Assembly: GCA_963678675.1 (NCBI GenBank)
Contig: OY783194.1
Span: forward strand, 25,212,278 to 25,276,277
DNA from: Xiphydria camelus
Taxonomy: Eukaryota > Arthropoda > Insecta > Hymenoptera > Xiphydriidae
Length of the DNA: 64,000 bases
Direction: 5' to 3'
Shown here one piece after another: positions 13,101-21,979 of the stretch. A program made the translations under genes and the position numbers. The notes under the pieces are model-generated. The model was not told the DNA's origin. It saw only the letters and a program-made list of their open reading frames with translations, and made no database searches. Within the stretch, counting starts at the first letter, position 1. Each line of letters begins with the position of its first letter.

Positions 13101-16100
13101 CTGCTTACGACTGTCGGAGTCGGTTTCCAACGGTGGAAACTCTCGAAAGATCCAATCTCCCCTTTCGAATCTCGGCGTTGGTTTTCGCTCGGAGACATCT
13201 AAGTCGCTTTTCGACTTTTTCCTAATTATCAGAGATTTCTTCCTGATTGGCTTAGACATTTTTGTGACATTCCTCGAGGCAGGGACGATCGCGTTACACC
13301 TCGTTGCACTGGTGGAAACTGCTTCACAACTTTTTACTCTGATGGAAGCTCTCAGAGCTGGTCGCGAATTGAAGCTCTTATTTTTGCAACCGGACGAACT
13401 TTTGAACTCCGTTGACGCCTCTTTGCGAGTACCCGACACCGGCAGTTTGTCCAAAGACTTACAGGTCGATTCTTTCGATAGCTGAGAAGATTTCACGGTG
13501 TCCGCTTTGTCGCACAGTTCGTCGCAGCTCTTCGATATTCTCCTTCTCGTTCGTATAAATGACGCGGGAAACTTTCTTCGCACAGTCTCTTCATTACCAT
13601 GCACATCGCCGACTTGCACGTTCTCCGCACTCGCACTTTGCTCGCGAGTATTCGAAGAAAACAGATCGGTTTCCGACTTGGAACACTCCTTGTCACTGGT
13701 TTCCTCTTCGCCGATGGAAATCGTGCTGCGAATAGTTGCATTCCCGCTCCCGGAATTGGGAGTCGACGATCGGATACGAAAAATATTCACGTTCTCATCG
13801 AGCATTTCCGGCGCGGAGACGACTCTCGAGCACGTCGGAAATATGAAATACTTTGGCGAATCCTCCGTGGTGTTCGAGCCGTCGAAATTCGAGTCTTCGT
13901 GCATGAGATCTTTCAGCGACCAGTACTTCTCCAACTTATTCATCTTCTTAGTGAGTTCGAATCCTGGAGATATGTTCAGGGTACTGAGAACCGTCGGTAT
14001 CGAATACTTCCGCAAGTGCTCCAGTCGCATCGCGCCCGCGATGACGGTGTGATGATGGTAATTTGGGGACGCCGTCGTATTATCTCTGTCATTCGTCAGA
14101 CTCTCTGTATTCGACTCCGTCATAGTTTCCTTATCGGAATTAAAAGTTTTCGGGTCATCCGCCGACTCGAGTGTCTCTTCGCTCTGCTCCGGTATGAACA
14201 GCGGCGCGTCGGTATTGTCCAAATTGCTGAACTCCTTCAGCTGCTCTATTATTTCCTGCTGCTCGGCCAGCGATAACTTAGAACTGCTCTTTCTCAATTC
14301 GTATCCCGACGCGTCCAATACGTCCAAGTTCTCCGCGGAGCCCTTGGTGGAGGAGAATCGATCCAAGTTATTCTCCTCGGTGCTGGTGCTTTCGTCTTTA
14401 CATCTCGAGTGAGAAGTCTGATTACCGGGATCTTCTCTGTCGCTTCTCGCTTGAATATCCAGTAGAATCATGCTCCATTCTCTCTCGGGAGTAGTGGCCA
14501 CACTTTTGTCGGATTTCAATAAATCCATCTCCGATTTACAGGGTTTTATATCGGCTTTTCTATGATACGCCACTTCGGGGCTTCTCGGCGAAGCTATGTC
14601 GGGCTCAGAGACGAATCGCCTGGATCCGACGAATTTCTTCGATTTGAATTTAATCAATCCCGCTTCGCCGAGTTTGGAGAAGTGCTTCGCCAGGGCCGCC
14701 ACTCTGCCGCAACCCAGACGAACCTCTTCGGGAGATTTCCAGCACTTATCCGCGGTAGAATCCTCGCTGGAAACATCGCCGCTATTCAATCCGCTCAGAT
14801 CGAGATTGAGCTCTGGCATTATCGTGTGCATTTCCGGCGTTGGCACGGCATTTCTGTTTCGCGCGTTTTCTTGTTGACTCCCGACGCTGTCCGAAGCATT
14901 ACTACCGTCGCAAGGATCATCCGAGCTCAGATATTTATATTCGGCAGGATTGTTTTCAGCTCCGAATTCATTGTTAATCAATTTATTGGTGTTACGATCA
15001 CTGTGATCGCATCTGCCGTGATAAGTTCGTGACATCGCGGAATCAATATCAGACTGAGTACCGGCATTCTTCACAGCAGAACACAGCCTTCGCTCGGTTT
15101 CATTCGAAGCGATTTCGACGATATCGATCGTTTTTACACGCACTTTATCGAGGTGAGAATTTAAATTCGCCGAAAAAGTTGAAATGTCCCCGCGCAAATC
15201 GAACGCCAGCGAGCGAGTTGACGGTGTTTCGCGACGACGGTTTAACGAATTAGCGTGCATATCGCTATGCCGAGAGCACGCATCCCCATCTACATCTATC
15301 GCGTTCTCGTCGACAACGCTGATCGTACGCGCCGACTGTTTGGATCTTTCCGAGATCTCCTCGAACTGATCGATGTAAGGTATGTACGCCTCGTTGTCAA
15401 AGGACACCACCGTCCTTTGCCTCGCCGTTTCGTCGGCACTCTCGTGTACCTCGGCGTCGATAGAATTGAAATTCGACTCCGGCGCGCGATTTTTCGTCGG
15501 GAATATCAGTTCAGTTTTGTCTTCGCTGTAGTAACCGTATTGCGGGGTGACCGAGTTCTGGGATTGTATCTTATTTCTCACGGGGTAAGGGGGATATCTT
15601 TCGACGTGGCTCGGAATGGTTAGGAACATTTGACTCGGCTCTTGAATAATAGGAATCTGCCGATAGTTACGGGGACGAACGTTCTCCTCGTCAAGCGGCG
15701 CGAAGTTCGACGGATTGACGATCTGTCGCGACGCTACTTTCGACTGAGGCAACAGGGCGAAGCTCTGCTGCGCCTCGTACGACTGCGGCGCGGGAGCCGA
15801 CTGGTAGTAATTGTAATACTGCGCTTTAGGAATCTGAAACGGAGCTACCGTCGCACCTGGTTGAACATGGTCTACGTCCCAGTCGACCAAACGCTCTTGA
15901 TACGCGGCCTGTTTCGGCACGGACAATAAATTGCCCATGGAGTGGGATGTGGACGGCTGGGGCGCCATTTCCGGTAGTCTCGGGGGCTCTAAATGTTCCG
16001 ATCTCGGTCGGCCTTTGTGCGCTGCTTGAAACGAAAGTAGGTTATCAAGCATTAGTCAAGCGATATGCGAGAATTAAGCGAAGAGTAGAACGCGATGGAG

Positions 16101-19100
16101 AGGTGGAGAAAGAACTGCGGGAGGACACGAAGAGAGACTGTGAACGAGAAGTGTGTGATGCCTGCTGATTATGACAATTCAAAGACATTGGAGTTGACAA
16201 GAACTTTATAAAAAAAAAAGCTTTTACTTTGTGACACGACACAATAAATTTGACTGTTTCTGCGTATTGTTAATTTCGCGAGGCAATGAACTTAAGACAA
16301 GGTACGATAATTGTCAGACGTTTTTCACCGATAAACGAACATTGACATGAATAGAGGTAGCAAGACAGTTTATATTGCTTGTTGCTAGAAATCGATATAG
16401 TGATAAAGCACTTGTAGATGTTGCGATGAAAAGCTAATTCTAAAGCACCTTACGCGCGCGCGAGAGACAGTTTAAAGCTCCAAAGCGAGTACGGCAAAGT
16501 TTATCTCTCCGTCATCGTTGGATCTCTAATTTGAATATTCTCAAATGCGGCACGTGTTATCGAGGGAATGTGATCGAGGAGTATACTTTAAGGGGAACGT
16601 GGTGTGTCTGTGCGAATCGGCAATTCGATTCAAATCCTCTCCCTCTTGGTTCCAATCGAAAATGAAGTCATTCGTAGACCTACTATACGCTTTCGAGTAT
16701 TAGACGATGTACGTACCTCTGGTTATGGCAGGGGATGGCTGGGATAACAAAGTAGCTAATCCGTGATATATAGCACCCTGTTTAGAAACTTCCAGCGTTA
16801 CGATTGGTCCCGTACGCACGAGATACTCGGCGGCTCTGCACGAAAGGAAATTCAATGAGTATCGTTGAAGGCAAATATAGGTATGTATCGCCCCTATTTA
16901 TTTCATTTTCGGAGAAACAGGGGAAATTTTAACGAAAAAGGAGGACAATTTTGATTTAAAAAAAAAGCCGTTACGGAAAATAGGAACGTGTAGTGGTTTA
17001 AAAAATATCAATTATTAAGATATACAATGTAACATCAATATTTAGTAAGTGAATAAAGGATGCTTTGTAACTCAAAAATTTATCTTATTGTTATGCAATT
17101 TAAATCTGAGCATTTTACAATCTGATTTAAGAAAACGGGACCATTTCTAAAATCTATTTTCCCACGAGAAACATTAATCCAACCTGGTTACCTAATGTAT
17201 TTTAAACAAATTATTGATGCAGGTAGATAAAATAGGGACTCTAGTATCATTTGAGACAACAAAAAATGACAATTTTCACCCTTTTCACGTAATTCGAAAC
17301 GGTGAAAAGATAAACTCTACTGAGAGGCTAAATACCAGTTGGTTTTAGAGGGAAAACGGGTAAATCGCGAGTTTTAGGATAAAAAAGGGAAAACTTAAAA
17401 AAATAAAGGAATAAAGGGGAATGGGAGACACACTGTGAAGCCTGATATCATCTCATTCGACACTTATCGGTGAGTTTATAAGATTCGATTTCATTCAACT
17501 CACTTCTCCTGCGTAATTCCGATTAAACTCTGCCCGTCCACTTTGAGAAGTTGATCTCCCGCTGTTAACCTGCCGTCCTGGATGCATTGGAAATGATTGA
17601 AACACAATTACGAGAGCTCTGTGTCGCGCTGTATATCGAACGGAACGCGAGGTAAATGCGAACAATATGTACTTACGGCATCGGCAGCACCGCCAGCAAC
17701 GACGCTCTTGATGTAAATGCCAAGCCTGTCTTGACCAGCTCCCTGAAAACAAAGGAGTGGATACCGTAAAAACCATCGAACAGCGGAAGAGGTACGTTTT
17801 AAGGGGAAGTGGCTACTTAGGCGTATGCTATCTACCGTGACAAGTGTCTTCACGGGCTGATGAACGCGTGGGAACACGCATAGAACTTCGTATTCGTGCG
17901 TGTGCGCGATCGATCTTACATTATGATTATGTGTATCTGTATCGAGAACTCGCTGCCGCAAACTCACGCTGATGCAACGTAATATTATCGCGAGGAAGCT
18001 CCTATTCGCGCTATTACAGCGAAAGTGTTATAAATAAAAGATCTAGACTACGAAACAATATATACGCAAATCGGTAATCGAATGCAACGCAATCTTACGC
18101 ACCTTAGCCGCGACGATGCTGAGACCCATTCCATTGGTTGACTTGTGAAACTTGATGATCTGAATTTCGGGCTGTCCTTGAATTTGACTAATGTGTCCGG
18201 AGTATCCTCCCGATCTATTGCTCATTGCACTGGGACTACGAATCTGAGAGGAAAGCGGACAGATAAATGATTATCTGCATATTCATCGGTATTTTCACTT
18301 ACGATACGAGCGATCGAATGAGCAAACGCACATTGGCATGATGGTCTATCATGTATATCGTCCAATATCCGCTGCTGGTGGGCTGTGCCGCCATTCGGCA
18401 CAATCCGTCTCTTTGAAGGGGCGCCAAAAATTCTGCTAATCCCGGCGGCACACCTCTGATCACTTCGCAACTATATCCATCCTCCGGTAAGAGCAGCGCC
18501 AAGGCTAGAGTCGGTTCTTCTTCCAATCTGATTTCACGTCCGTCGGCTCTCGCTAGCGTATCGGCTACACTTTCGGCAACCTGTAAGAAATTTATTATTT
18601 CATTTATACGATACGTAGTCGCACTTGGACGTTAGCAGGCTTCACAGCTCGTATTTCTTTCATTTTAGAGGAAAAAGGGTAAATTAGAGAAAAAAAAGGG
18701 GACAATTTTGATTAAGAAAGATCTTCCAGAAATTAGAAACGTGCAGTGGTTTTAAAAAATAACCATTTTTTTAAGGTATATAATGAAACACCAACACACT
18801 TATTAAGCGAATGAAGGATGTTTTTGTAACTTAAACATTTATATTTCGTGTTAAATAATACTTAAATCTTAGCGTCGCAATCTGACTTAAGGAAATGGAA
18901 ATCTAGTTTCCGGTAAGAAACATTAATTCAACTAGACTTTTATATTTTAAATGAAATATTGATGCAGATAGATAAAGTAGGGATTGTAATAGTACTATTT
19001 TGTAAAGAAAAAAAGACATTGGCCATTTTGACTCTTTCCACATAATTCAAAACGATGAAAAGATAAACTCATTGAAAAGTTGAATAATAGGTGGTTTTAG

Positions 19101-21929
19101 AGGAAAAAGGTTAAAATCTCGAGTTTTAGGATGGAAAATAGAAAACTTAAAAAATTAGGGAAACAAATGGGAACAGGGAACACACCGTGAGAAGCCCGCA
19201 TTAAATATCTGCACATATTTTCCACGGAAGTATTTCGATATTTTTCGCTTCGCTCACCCGGACGACGTTTTCGATCAACTCGGCGGGTAATCTGGGCTCA
19301 TCAGCGGCAGGCTGGTACTTTTGCAGCAGTGCTCTGACCTGCAGCGAGTTGAGCTTGAAGCACGTAGAGCTCAAAGTCGCCAACTCCTCGGCGTTGTACT
19401 TCGGCGCTTGCAAGAGATGCGTGGCTTGCATTATCGTCGCCAGGTGACACTGACTTGCCAATTCAAGACCCTGTCTCTCGGCCCACGTCTCCAGGGCGTT
19501 TAGTCGCGCTTTGAGTCTCCGTCCGAACCACCTGACGCAGAGGTTGCCATTGGAGACCAGCGCGTTGAACGCGGCCGCGTTTATCGCGTGGAATAAGTGG
19601 CTGAACAGTTGGATGGTCAAAGCGGCGTTGACTCTGCAGCGCCTCAGCAGAGCCATGGTATTGGAGAATATCTGCAAAACGCCAGCCTCCTTCGCCGGCT
19701 CATCCGCGTCTGCCATGAATTGCGACATCGCCGGAGCGAGTTCCAAAGAGACGCATCGCACGAGGGAGGCGAACGCCGCGTGGACGGCGTCCGCCAGGAT
19801 GTCTTGAGCTCGAGTGGAGAAGGCGCCGACGTGGCGATCGCTCTTCAACATGTGAAGCAGCTCCGAGCCGTTCGCCAGCCAAAAAGCTAACGAAGACGCG
19901 TCCATGTACCTTTCCTGAAAGATTTCGAGAAAAATTCGTCACGCATCCCCGTTCGTAGATACTCGAGCCCCCCGATGCTTTTTTCTATCTTTTCCCGCTG
20001 GAGCGAAGTCTTCGGTTTGAGATCCTTACTTGTATCACTCGCTGAATCATAGTAGCGACTTTGGCTAACATGACAGTCAACTTGTGAGCCCTCTCGGTAG
20101 GCTGCAACTCCGGCCTGTAATGCGTGCTGGCTCTATACCTAGCCGCCAGGTACAAGGTGTACGTCGGAGCCAATCTGAACTGCGGTGCCGACGGCTCGAC
20201 GTCGGTTATCACCGCGTGGAGGAACGTCTCCTCCGTCTCTTCGAGGAACTCCAGGACGGCCGGCAAAATCGGATCCGTCCCTCGCGATTGACGATCGTAC
20301 TGGGACAATCTGAAAGCGACGGACGATGTTTTCTTTGAAACTCGACGAGAGTGAATAACGCGAGATCCTTCGCGCTTAACCTCCGGAGTACCTGTGCTCT
20401 CGTAGAAGTCTGTGTCGCGGGGTATTTTCATTCCAAATAGCCAGGTAGAATAACAAAGGGAAACACACAAGCGAAGGAATAACAGCATACACGTTACCTG
20501 TTTCCGTCTCTACTGCTAGTGAGACTGGCGGTCTCCACGTTTCCGTCGAGATCAAATGTCGTTTCGTAATTGTGCGTGGTTTCGGGAGTGTGTGCATTGT
20601 GTGTGGGACTTCGTGGGCTCGCTGCGGCGGACTTGGTCGGACTGGGTGGGTTCGAGCCGTGACCGTCGTTTGGAGTGCCAGATCTCGGCCTGTACTTTTC
20701 TGAGCTCACCTCTTGACTGGTTACGTCTGGCGAGCGTCTATACAACGAGCAACGTGCGGGACACGAAGCAAACATGATACGATGAGAACGAAAGAGTAAA
20801 CTCGATGAGAGGTCTGACGCAAATAATTCGTGAAGCGGAACTTCGTGGATGCGAAAACAGTAAACGTAACAAACGACGTTTCGGAGAAAATTAGTGGAAA
20901 TAAATACGTCAAAACGAGCAGAGCAAACCGACACGGACTACAACATCGATAATTTAAAATCGGATAAAAATAACATCCCTCTTCAGGCAGATGCAACCCG
21001 GTCATTTACCTGTCGTACGTATAATCCAGCTGCCTGTTGGAGTCGTGCCTCTGTCTCATACGATCTTCCGGCACCGGGTCGATGAACCTGAACGTGTGCG
21101 TTCTTCCGAACTTGATAATCGCTCCGTTCTAGAATCAACACGAGGGATGGAGAATTTAAATATCGCCTGACGCATCCCGTTTGAGCGAATATCTCAATTT
21201 TATTCGGCTCCCACTCAATACTCCAATTGAAATTTTCACATTCGATTACTCTTTCGCAGACGGTAAATCTACAGATCAAGCGAACCGTGTATTATCCTCG
21301 TGCAATCGATTTCGAGCTCCCGAGCTTCCCGCAGAGATATTATAAAAATCGCGAAAAGCCAAGAGCGACGGATCGCGGTGGTCCTCTTTCACTCCTCCCA
21401 CCCTCCAGTCGTTTCCTACACGCTCGATTAATCGCGACGCGAAAATTGGAGTGGACAGCGGCGGCGGTATCGCGTCCATTAATTTTCCCGAATAACACCG
21501 CACCGTTGCCGAGGGAAGCACCTGCGATTTTCACCTGTAATATCGTCGTCTGGTGTATCCTCTGATTATTGACATAAGTGTGAGCGTCCCTCGAGCAGGG
21601 CGTGAGGGTGACGATGTTTTCAGTGAAAGCGATGACGCAGTGCCTGGGCATCACCGTGGAACCAGTGAGGGTGAGCGTTTGCGCCTGAACCGCCTGTGGA
21701 CCGACGGGTCTTTCCGAGCCGACCTCGGTGACGTTCGGCTGCAACCGATGACGAGTCCCAGCGCCGTTCGGTATATCGGTGCCGTCCGGGTTGAGCTCCA
21801 GCAGGAAGGGCAGCCTCTCATCCTCGTACCTGTAGTCCAGCTCGCTCCACTTGCCCGCCGGTTTCTTCTTCCGTTTCCGCGGCACATAGTCCGCCGGTCT
21901 TCTCCTCACGTGGAACATGATCGATCCTG
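6968..21929 (-). CDS. cno: canoe / afadin, FHA-DIL-PDZ junction scaffold (19 joined exons, 5' end outside window)
   Basis: Seen: 19 minus-strand exons with GT-AG borders whose phases fit one another without a break. They give 1,767 codons plus stop when exon 13109-16021 is skipped and 2,738 when it is included. Domain order is FHA (21010-21929), Ser/Pro linker, DIL (18332-20309), PDZ (16717-18243), then a Gln/Pro/Ser-rich tail. Family knowledge: afadin/Canoe binds Rap1 through two N-terminal RA domains and joins nectin/Echinoid and cadherin-catenin complexes to F-actin at adherens junctions. The RA domains and start codon are absent, so the 5' part must lie beyond 64000 or in exons I could not see; the first visible exon starts in phase 1. 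The last exon ends in the conserved C-terminus and a TGA/TAA-type stop at 6968-6970. Three introns carry one copy each of repeat family B. Identity is secure; exact splice choices are inferred from sequence only. Confidence 0.95.
7287..7399 (-). CDS. cno: canoe exon r
   Basis: Acceptor TTTTCAG, donor ACAA/GTAAGT, 113 bp. It encodes NFINDAENLLASPKTPEGPG and PGVIGAQEVY, a conserved segment just before the C-terminal block. It leaves two bases that join the last exon to give Lys-Asp-Pro-Arg. Confidence 0.93.
7400..8142 (-). other. canoe intron (743 bp), nothing recognised
   Basis: Bordered by the AAC/GTAAGA donor and TTTTCAG acceptor. AT-rich, without a repeat shared with the rest of the window. 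Confidence 0.7.
8143..8423 (-). CDS. cno: canoe exon q: Ser/Thr-rich tail
   Basis: Acceptor ATTACAG, donor AAC/GTAAGA, 281 bp. It encodes NDVAPPPPERGSSYAVMS, a Ser/Thr-rich span, IKRVSFHDPNANTEPSVRG and TITMDSIREDPN. RVSFHDP is a basophilic kinase-type site. It ends in phase 0. Confidence 0.91.
8424..8851 (-). other. canoe intron (428 bp), nothing recognised
   Basis: Phase-1 intron bordered by CTT/GTAAGT and ATTACAG. No repeat or RNA structure that I can support. Confidence 0.7.
8852..9834 (-). CDS. cno: canoe exon p: charged helices and polyglutamine tract
   Basis: Acceptor TGTACAG, donor CTT/GTAAGT, 983 bp. It encodes NPWDREEKEKEQARKREAVR and EEQLRALQLERDFQKRAEEA (coiled-coil-like), then a Gln/Ser/Asn-rich span, a second helix RERQRRIDELKRKQAEF, and a run of 12 glutamines coded by mixed CAG/CAA (about 8945-8980). 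It closes with MLRLDNLVINGPSSPP. The repeat makes this exon length-variable in principle. Confidence 0.93.
9910..10794 (-). CDS. cno: canoe exon o: low-complexity tail
   Basis: Acceptor TATACAG, donor CAAG/GTGCGC, 885 bp, phase 2 at both ends. The product is rich in Gly, Gln, Tyr, Pro and Asn, with one charged helix (KLQEMQEEVRRRELRG) and a proline run (PPPPPP) near its end. The long plus-strand readings across it are antisense shadows. The tail of Canoe is the region that binds F-actin in the family; this exon is inferred to be part of the disordered approach to it. Confidence 0.92.
10865..11402 (+). repeat. family B element, copy B1, inside a canoe intron
   Basis: Shares 'GGGACAATTTTGATT'-type text, 'AATCTGAGTATCA', 'AAACATTAATTCAA', 'CGAAACGATGAAAAGA' and the end 'ACACACTGTGAAGCCTG' with six other copies. 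The left terminus is decayed. It fills about 538 of the 646 bp of intron 10795-11440. Confidence 0.85.
11441..11683 (-). CDS. cno: canoe exon n: Gln/Ser-rich tail
   Basis: Acceptor TTTTAG, donor ATAG/GTAAAA, 243 bp, phase 2 at both ends. It encodes HNLHDPMRAGALPPTG, SSPNLTPSQMHANIQNSLQ and EAERFYQNLSVYRNQDPS, then a Gln/Pro run. Confidence 0.9.
11766..11904 (-). CDS. cno: canoe exon m (two possible acceptors six bases apart)
   Basis: It encodes TEGKQQHEVFNPGYSRAS, then a Pro-rich stretch and GATTLRSR. The donor is TCG/GTAATT. Two in-frame acceptors exist: CTCAG (first base 11904, adding Asn-Val before Gly-Thr) and GTAG (first base 11898). The first has the better polypyrimidine context. It leaves two bases. 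Confidence 0.87.
12201..12299 (-). CDS. cno: canoe exon l: conserved RRMSERDLPSRL segment
   Basis: Acceptor TATCGCAG, donor ATA/GTAAGT, 99 bp, phase 1 at both ends. It encodes RRMSERDLPSRLG and HSSKSVPALH, short conserved motifs after the PDZ domain in insect Canoe. Its acceptor phase matches both the PDZ exon and the giant exon. Confidence 0.88.
12300..13108 (-). other. canoe intron below the giant exon; contains alternative read-through stop
   Basis: If the 13108 donor is not used, the giant exon's frame stays open to 13002-13004. No AATAAA follows closely on the minus strand. No repeat recognised. Confidence 0.55.
13109..16021 (-). CDS. cno: canoe exon k: giant optional exon, 971 codons, disordered
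   Basis: Acceptor TTCAAGCAG at its upper border; donor AGTC/GTAAGC at 13108. Both borders are phase 1 and the length is exactly 2,913 bp, so including or skipping it keeps the frame. The product is Ser-, Asp/Glu- and Asn-rich with few hydrophobic runs. Islands that look ordered include a helix-like segment CGRVAALAKHFSKLGEAGLI. There are three R-x-x-S-x-P motifs (RRFVSEP, RKYSIP, RVVSAP) and several KS-x-x-DL-type repeats. If the donor is ignored the frame runs 35 codons further to a stop at 13002-13004. I see no AATAAA just beyond that stop, so a cassette is more likely than a terminal exon. I do not recognise a domain. Confidence 0.78.
16717..16835 (-). CDS. cno: canoe exon j: end of PDZ domain
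   Basis: Acceptor CGTGCAG, donor AGAG/GTACGT, 119 bp. It encodes AAEYLVRTGPIVTLEVSKQG, the last PDZ helix and strand, then HGLATLLSQPSPAITR. It leaves one base (phase 1). Two downstream acceptors fit this phase: the giant exon at 16021 and the exon at 12299, so the splice is optional. Confidence 0.94.
16886..17444 (+). repeat. family B element, copy B2, inside a canoe intron
   Basis: The interior matches B1 ('GATTTAAGAAAACGGGACCA', 'GAAACATTAATCCAACC', 'CACACTGTGAAGCCTG' at the right end). The left end is decayed to 'GCCCCTATTTATTTCATTTT'. It makes up about 559 of the 668 bp of intron 16836-17503. Confidence 0.85.
17504..17577 (-). CDS. cno: canoe exon i: PDZ domain
   Basis: A 74-bp exon with acceptor CATCCAG and donor GAA/GTGAGT. 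It encodes DGRLTAGDQLLKVDGQSL then IGITQE, the classic PDZ segment 'GD.LL.V.G'. It leaves two bases, which the next exon completes to Lys. Confidence 0.94.
17677..17742 (-). CDS. cno: canoe exon h: PDZ domain
   Basis: A 66-bp exon with acceptor TTTTCAG and donor GCC/GTAAGT. It encodes GAGQDRLGIYIKSVVAGGAA, the second and third strands of the PDZ fold. Phase 0 at both ends; too small to stand out as a reading frame on its own. Confidence 0.94.
18103..18243 (-). CDS. cno: canoe exon g: linker and start of PDZ domain
   Basis: Acceptor CTCTCAG, donor AAG/GTGCGT, 141 bp, phase 0. It encodes IRSPSAMSNRSGGYSGHISQ followed by the first PDZ strand. GMGLSIVAAK is the carboxylate-binding loop (GMGL in place of GLGF). 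Confidence 0.94.
18332..18580 (-). CDS. cno: canoe exon f: end of DIL domain
   Basis: Acceptor CTTACAG. It encodes VAESVADTLARADGREIRLE, then LLLPEDGYSCEVIRGVP and SGYWTIYMIDHHAN. I place the donor at AAT/GTGCGT (18331), which keeps frame with the next exon. A consensus-perfect donor (GTAAGT at 18302) lies 29 bases downstream but would shift the frame to an early stop. 249 bp, phase 0 at both ends. Confidence 0.88.
18636..19198 (+). repeat. family B element, copy B3, inside a canoe intron, both ends present
   Basis: The left end CAGGCTTCACAGC and right end CACCGTGAGAAGCCCG form imperfect inverted repeats. The interior matches other B copies. It fills about 563 of 677 bp of intron 18581-19257, stopping about 60 bp from the donor of the DIL exon. 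Confidence 0.87.
19258..19914 (-). CDS. cno: canoe exon e: core of DIL domain
   Basis: Acceptor TTTCAG, donor CGG/GTGAGC, 657 bp, phase 0 at both ends. It encodes an all-helical segment with FWLANGSELLHML, LFSHLFHAINAAAFNALV and a terminal LPAELIENVVR, typical of DIL. Reading on past the donor gives 19 further residues to a stop at 19201. I take that as intron because the next exon continues VAESVADTL exactly in phase. Confidence 0.94.
20030..20309 (-). CDS. cno: canoe exon d: start of DIL domain
   Basis: Acceptor CTTTCAG, donor CAA/GTAAGG, 280 bp, ending in phase 0. It encodes LPAVLEFLEETEETFLHAV, then FRLAPTYTLYLAARYRAST and ERAHKLTVMLAKV, the conserved entry of the afadin DIL (dilute) domain shared with class V myosin tails. 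Confidence 0.93.
20498..20737 (-). CDS. cno: canoe exon c: Ser/Pro-rich linker between FHA and DIL
   Basis: Acceptor TATAG, donor CAG/GTAACG, 240 bp. It encodes a disordered-looking linker with clustered S-P and T-P pairs (SGTPNDG, NPPSPTK, ASPRSPT, HTPE), candidate proline-directed phosphorylation sites. Phase 2 at both ends. Confidence 0.88.
21010..21128 (-). CDS. cno: canoe exon b: end of FHA domain
   Basis: Acceptor TTCTAG, donor CAG/GTAAAT, 119 bp. It continues the FHA domain with NGAIIKFGRTHTFRF, the last strands, followed by a charged stretch DPVPEDRMRQRHDSN. It leaves two bases (phase 2) that fit the next exon. Confidence 0.93.
21535..21929 (-). CDS. cno: canoe exon a: basic linker and most of FHA domain
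   Basis: The acceptor follows GTTAACAG and the donor is CAG/GTGAAA. The exon opens with two bases completing a codon (phase 1 intron upstream). It encodes FHVRRRPADYVPRKRKKK, a strongly basic stretch, then FLLELNPDGTDIP, the TEVGSE turn, VMPRHCVIAF and HTYVNNQRI, which are the FHA core of afadin. It ends in phase 0 after ILQ. The methionine near its beginning is not the start: the upstream acceptor is plausible and two RA domains are expected before it. Confidence 0.93.
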
Positions 21930-21979
21930 TTAACAAATCGTGGGACCAATGTCTTCGTTAAGAGTTCATCGAAACTTTT

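Noticed and set aside
19201..19257. Continuation of the DIL exon to a stop at 19201
   Set aside because: The GTGAGC donor at 19257 joins in phase to the conserved VAESVADTLARADGRE exon, so the extension is intron.
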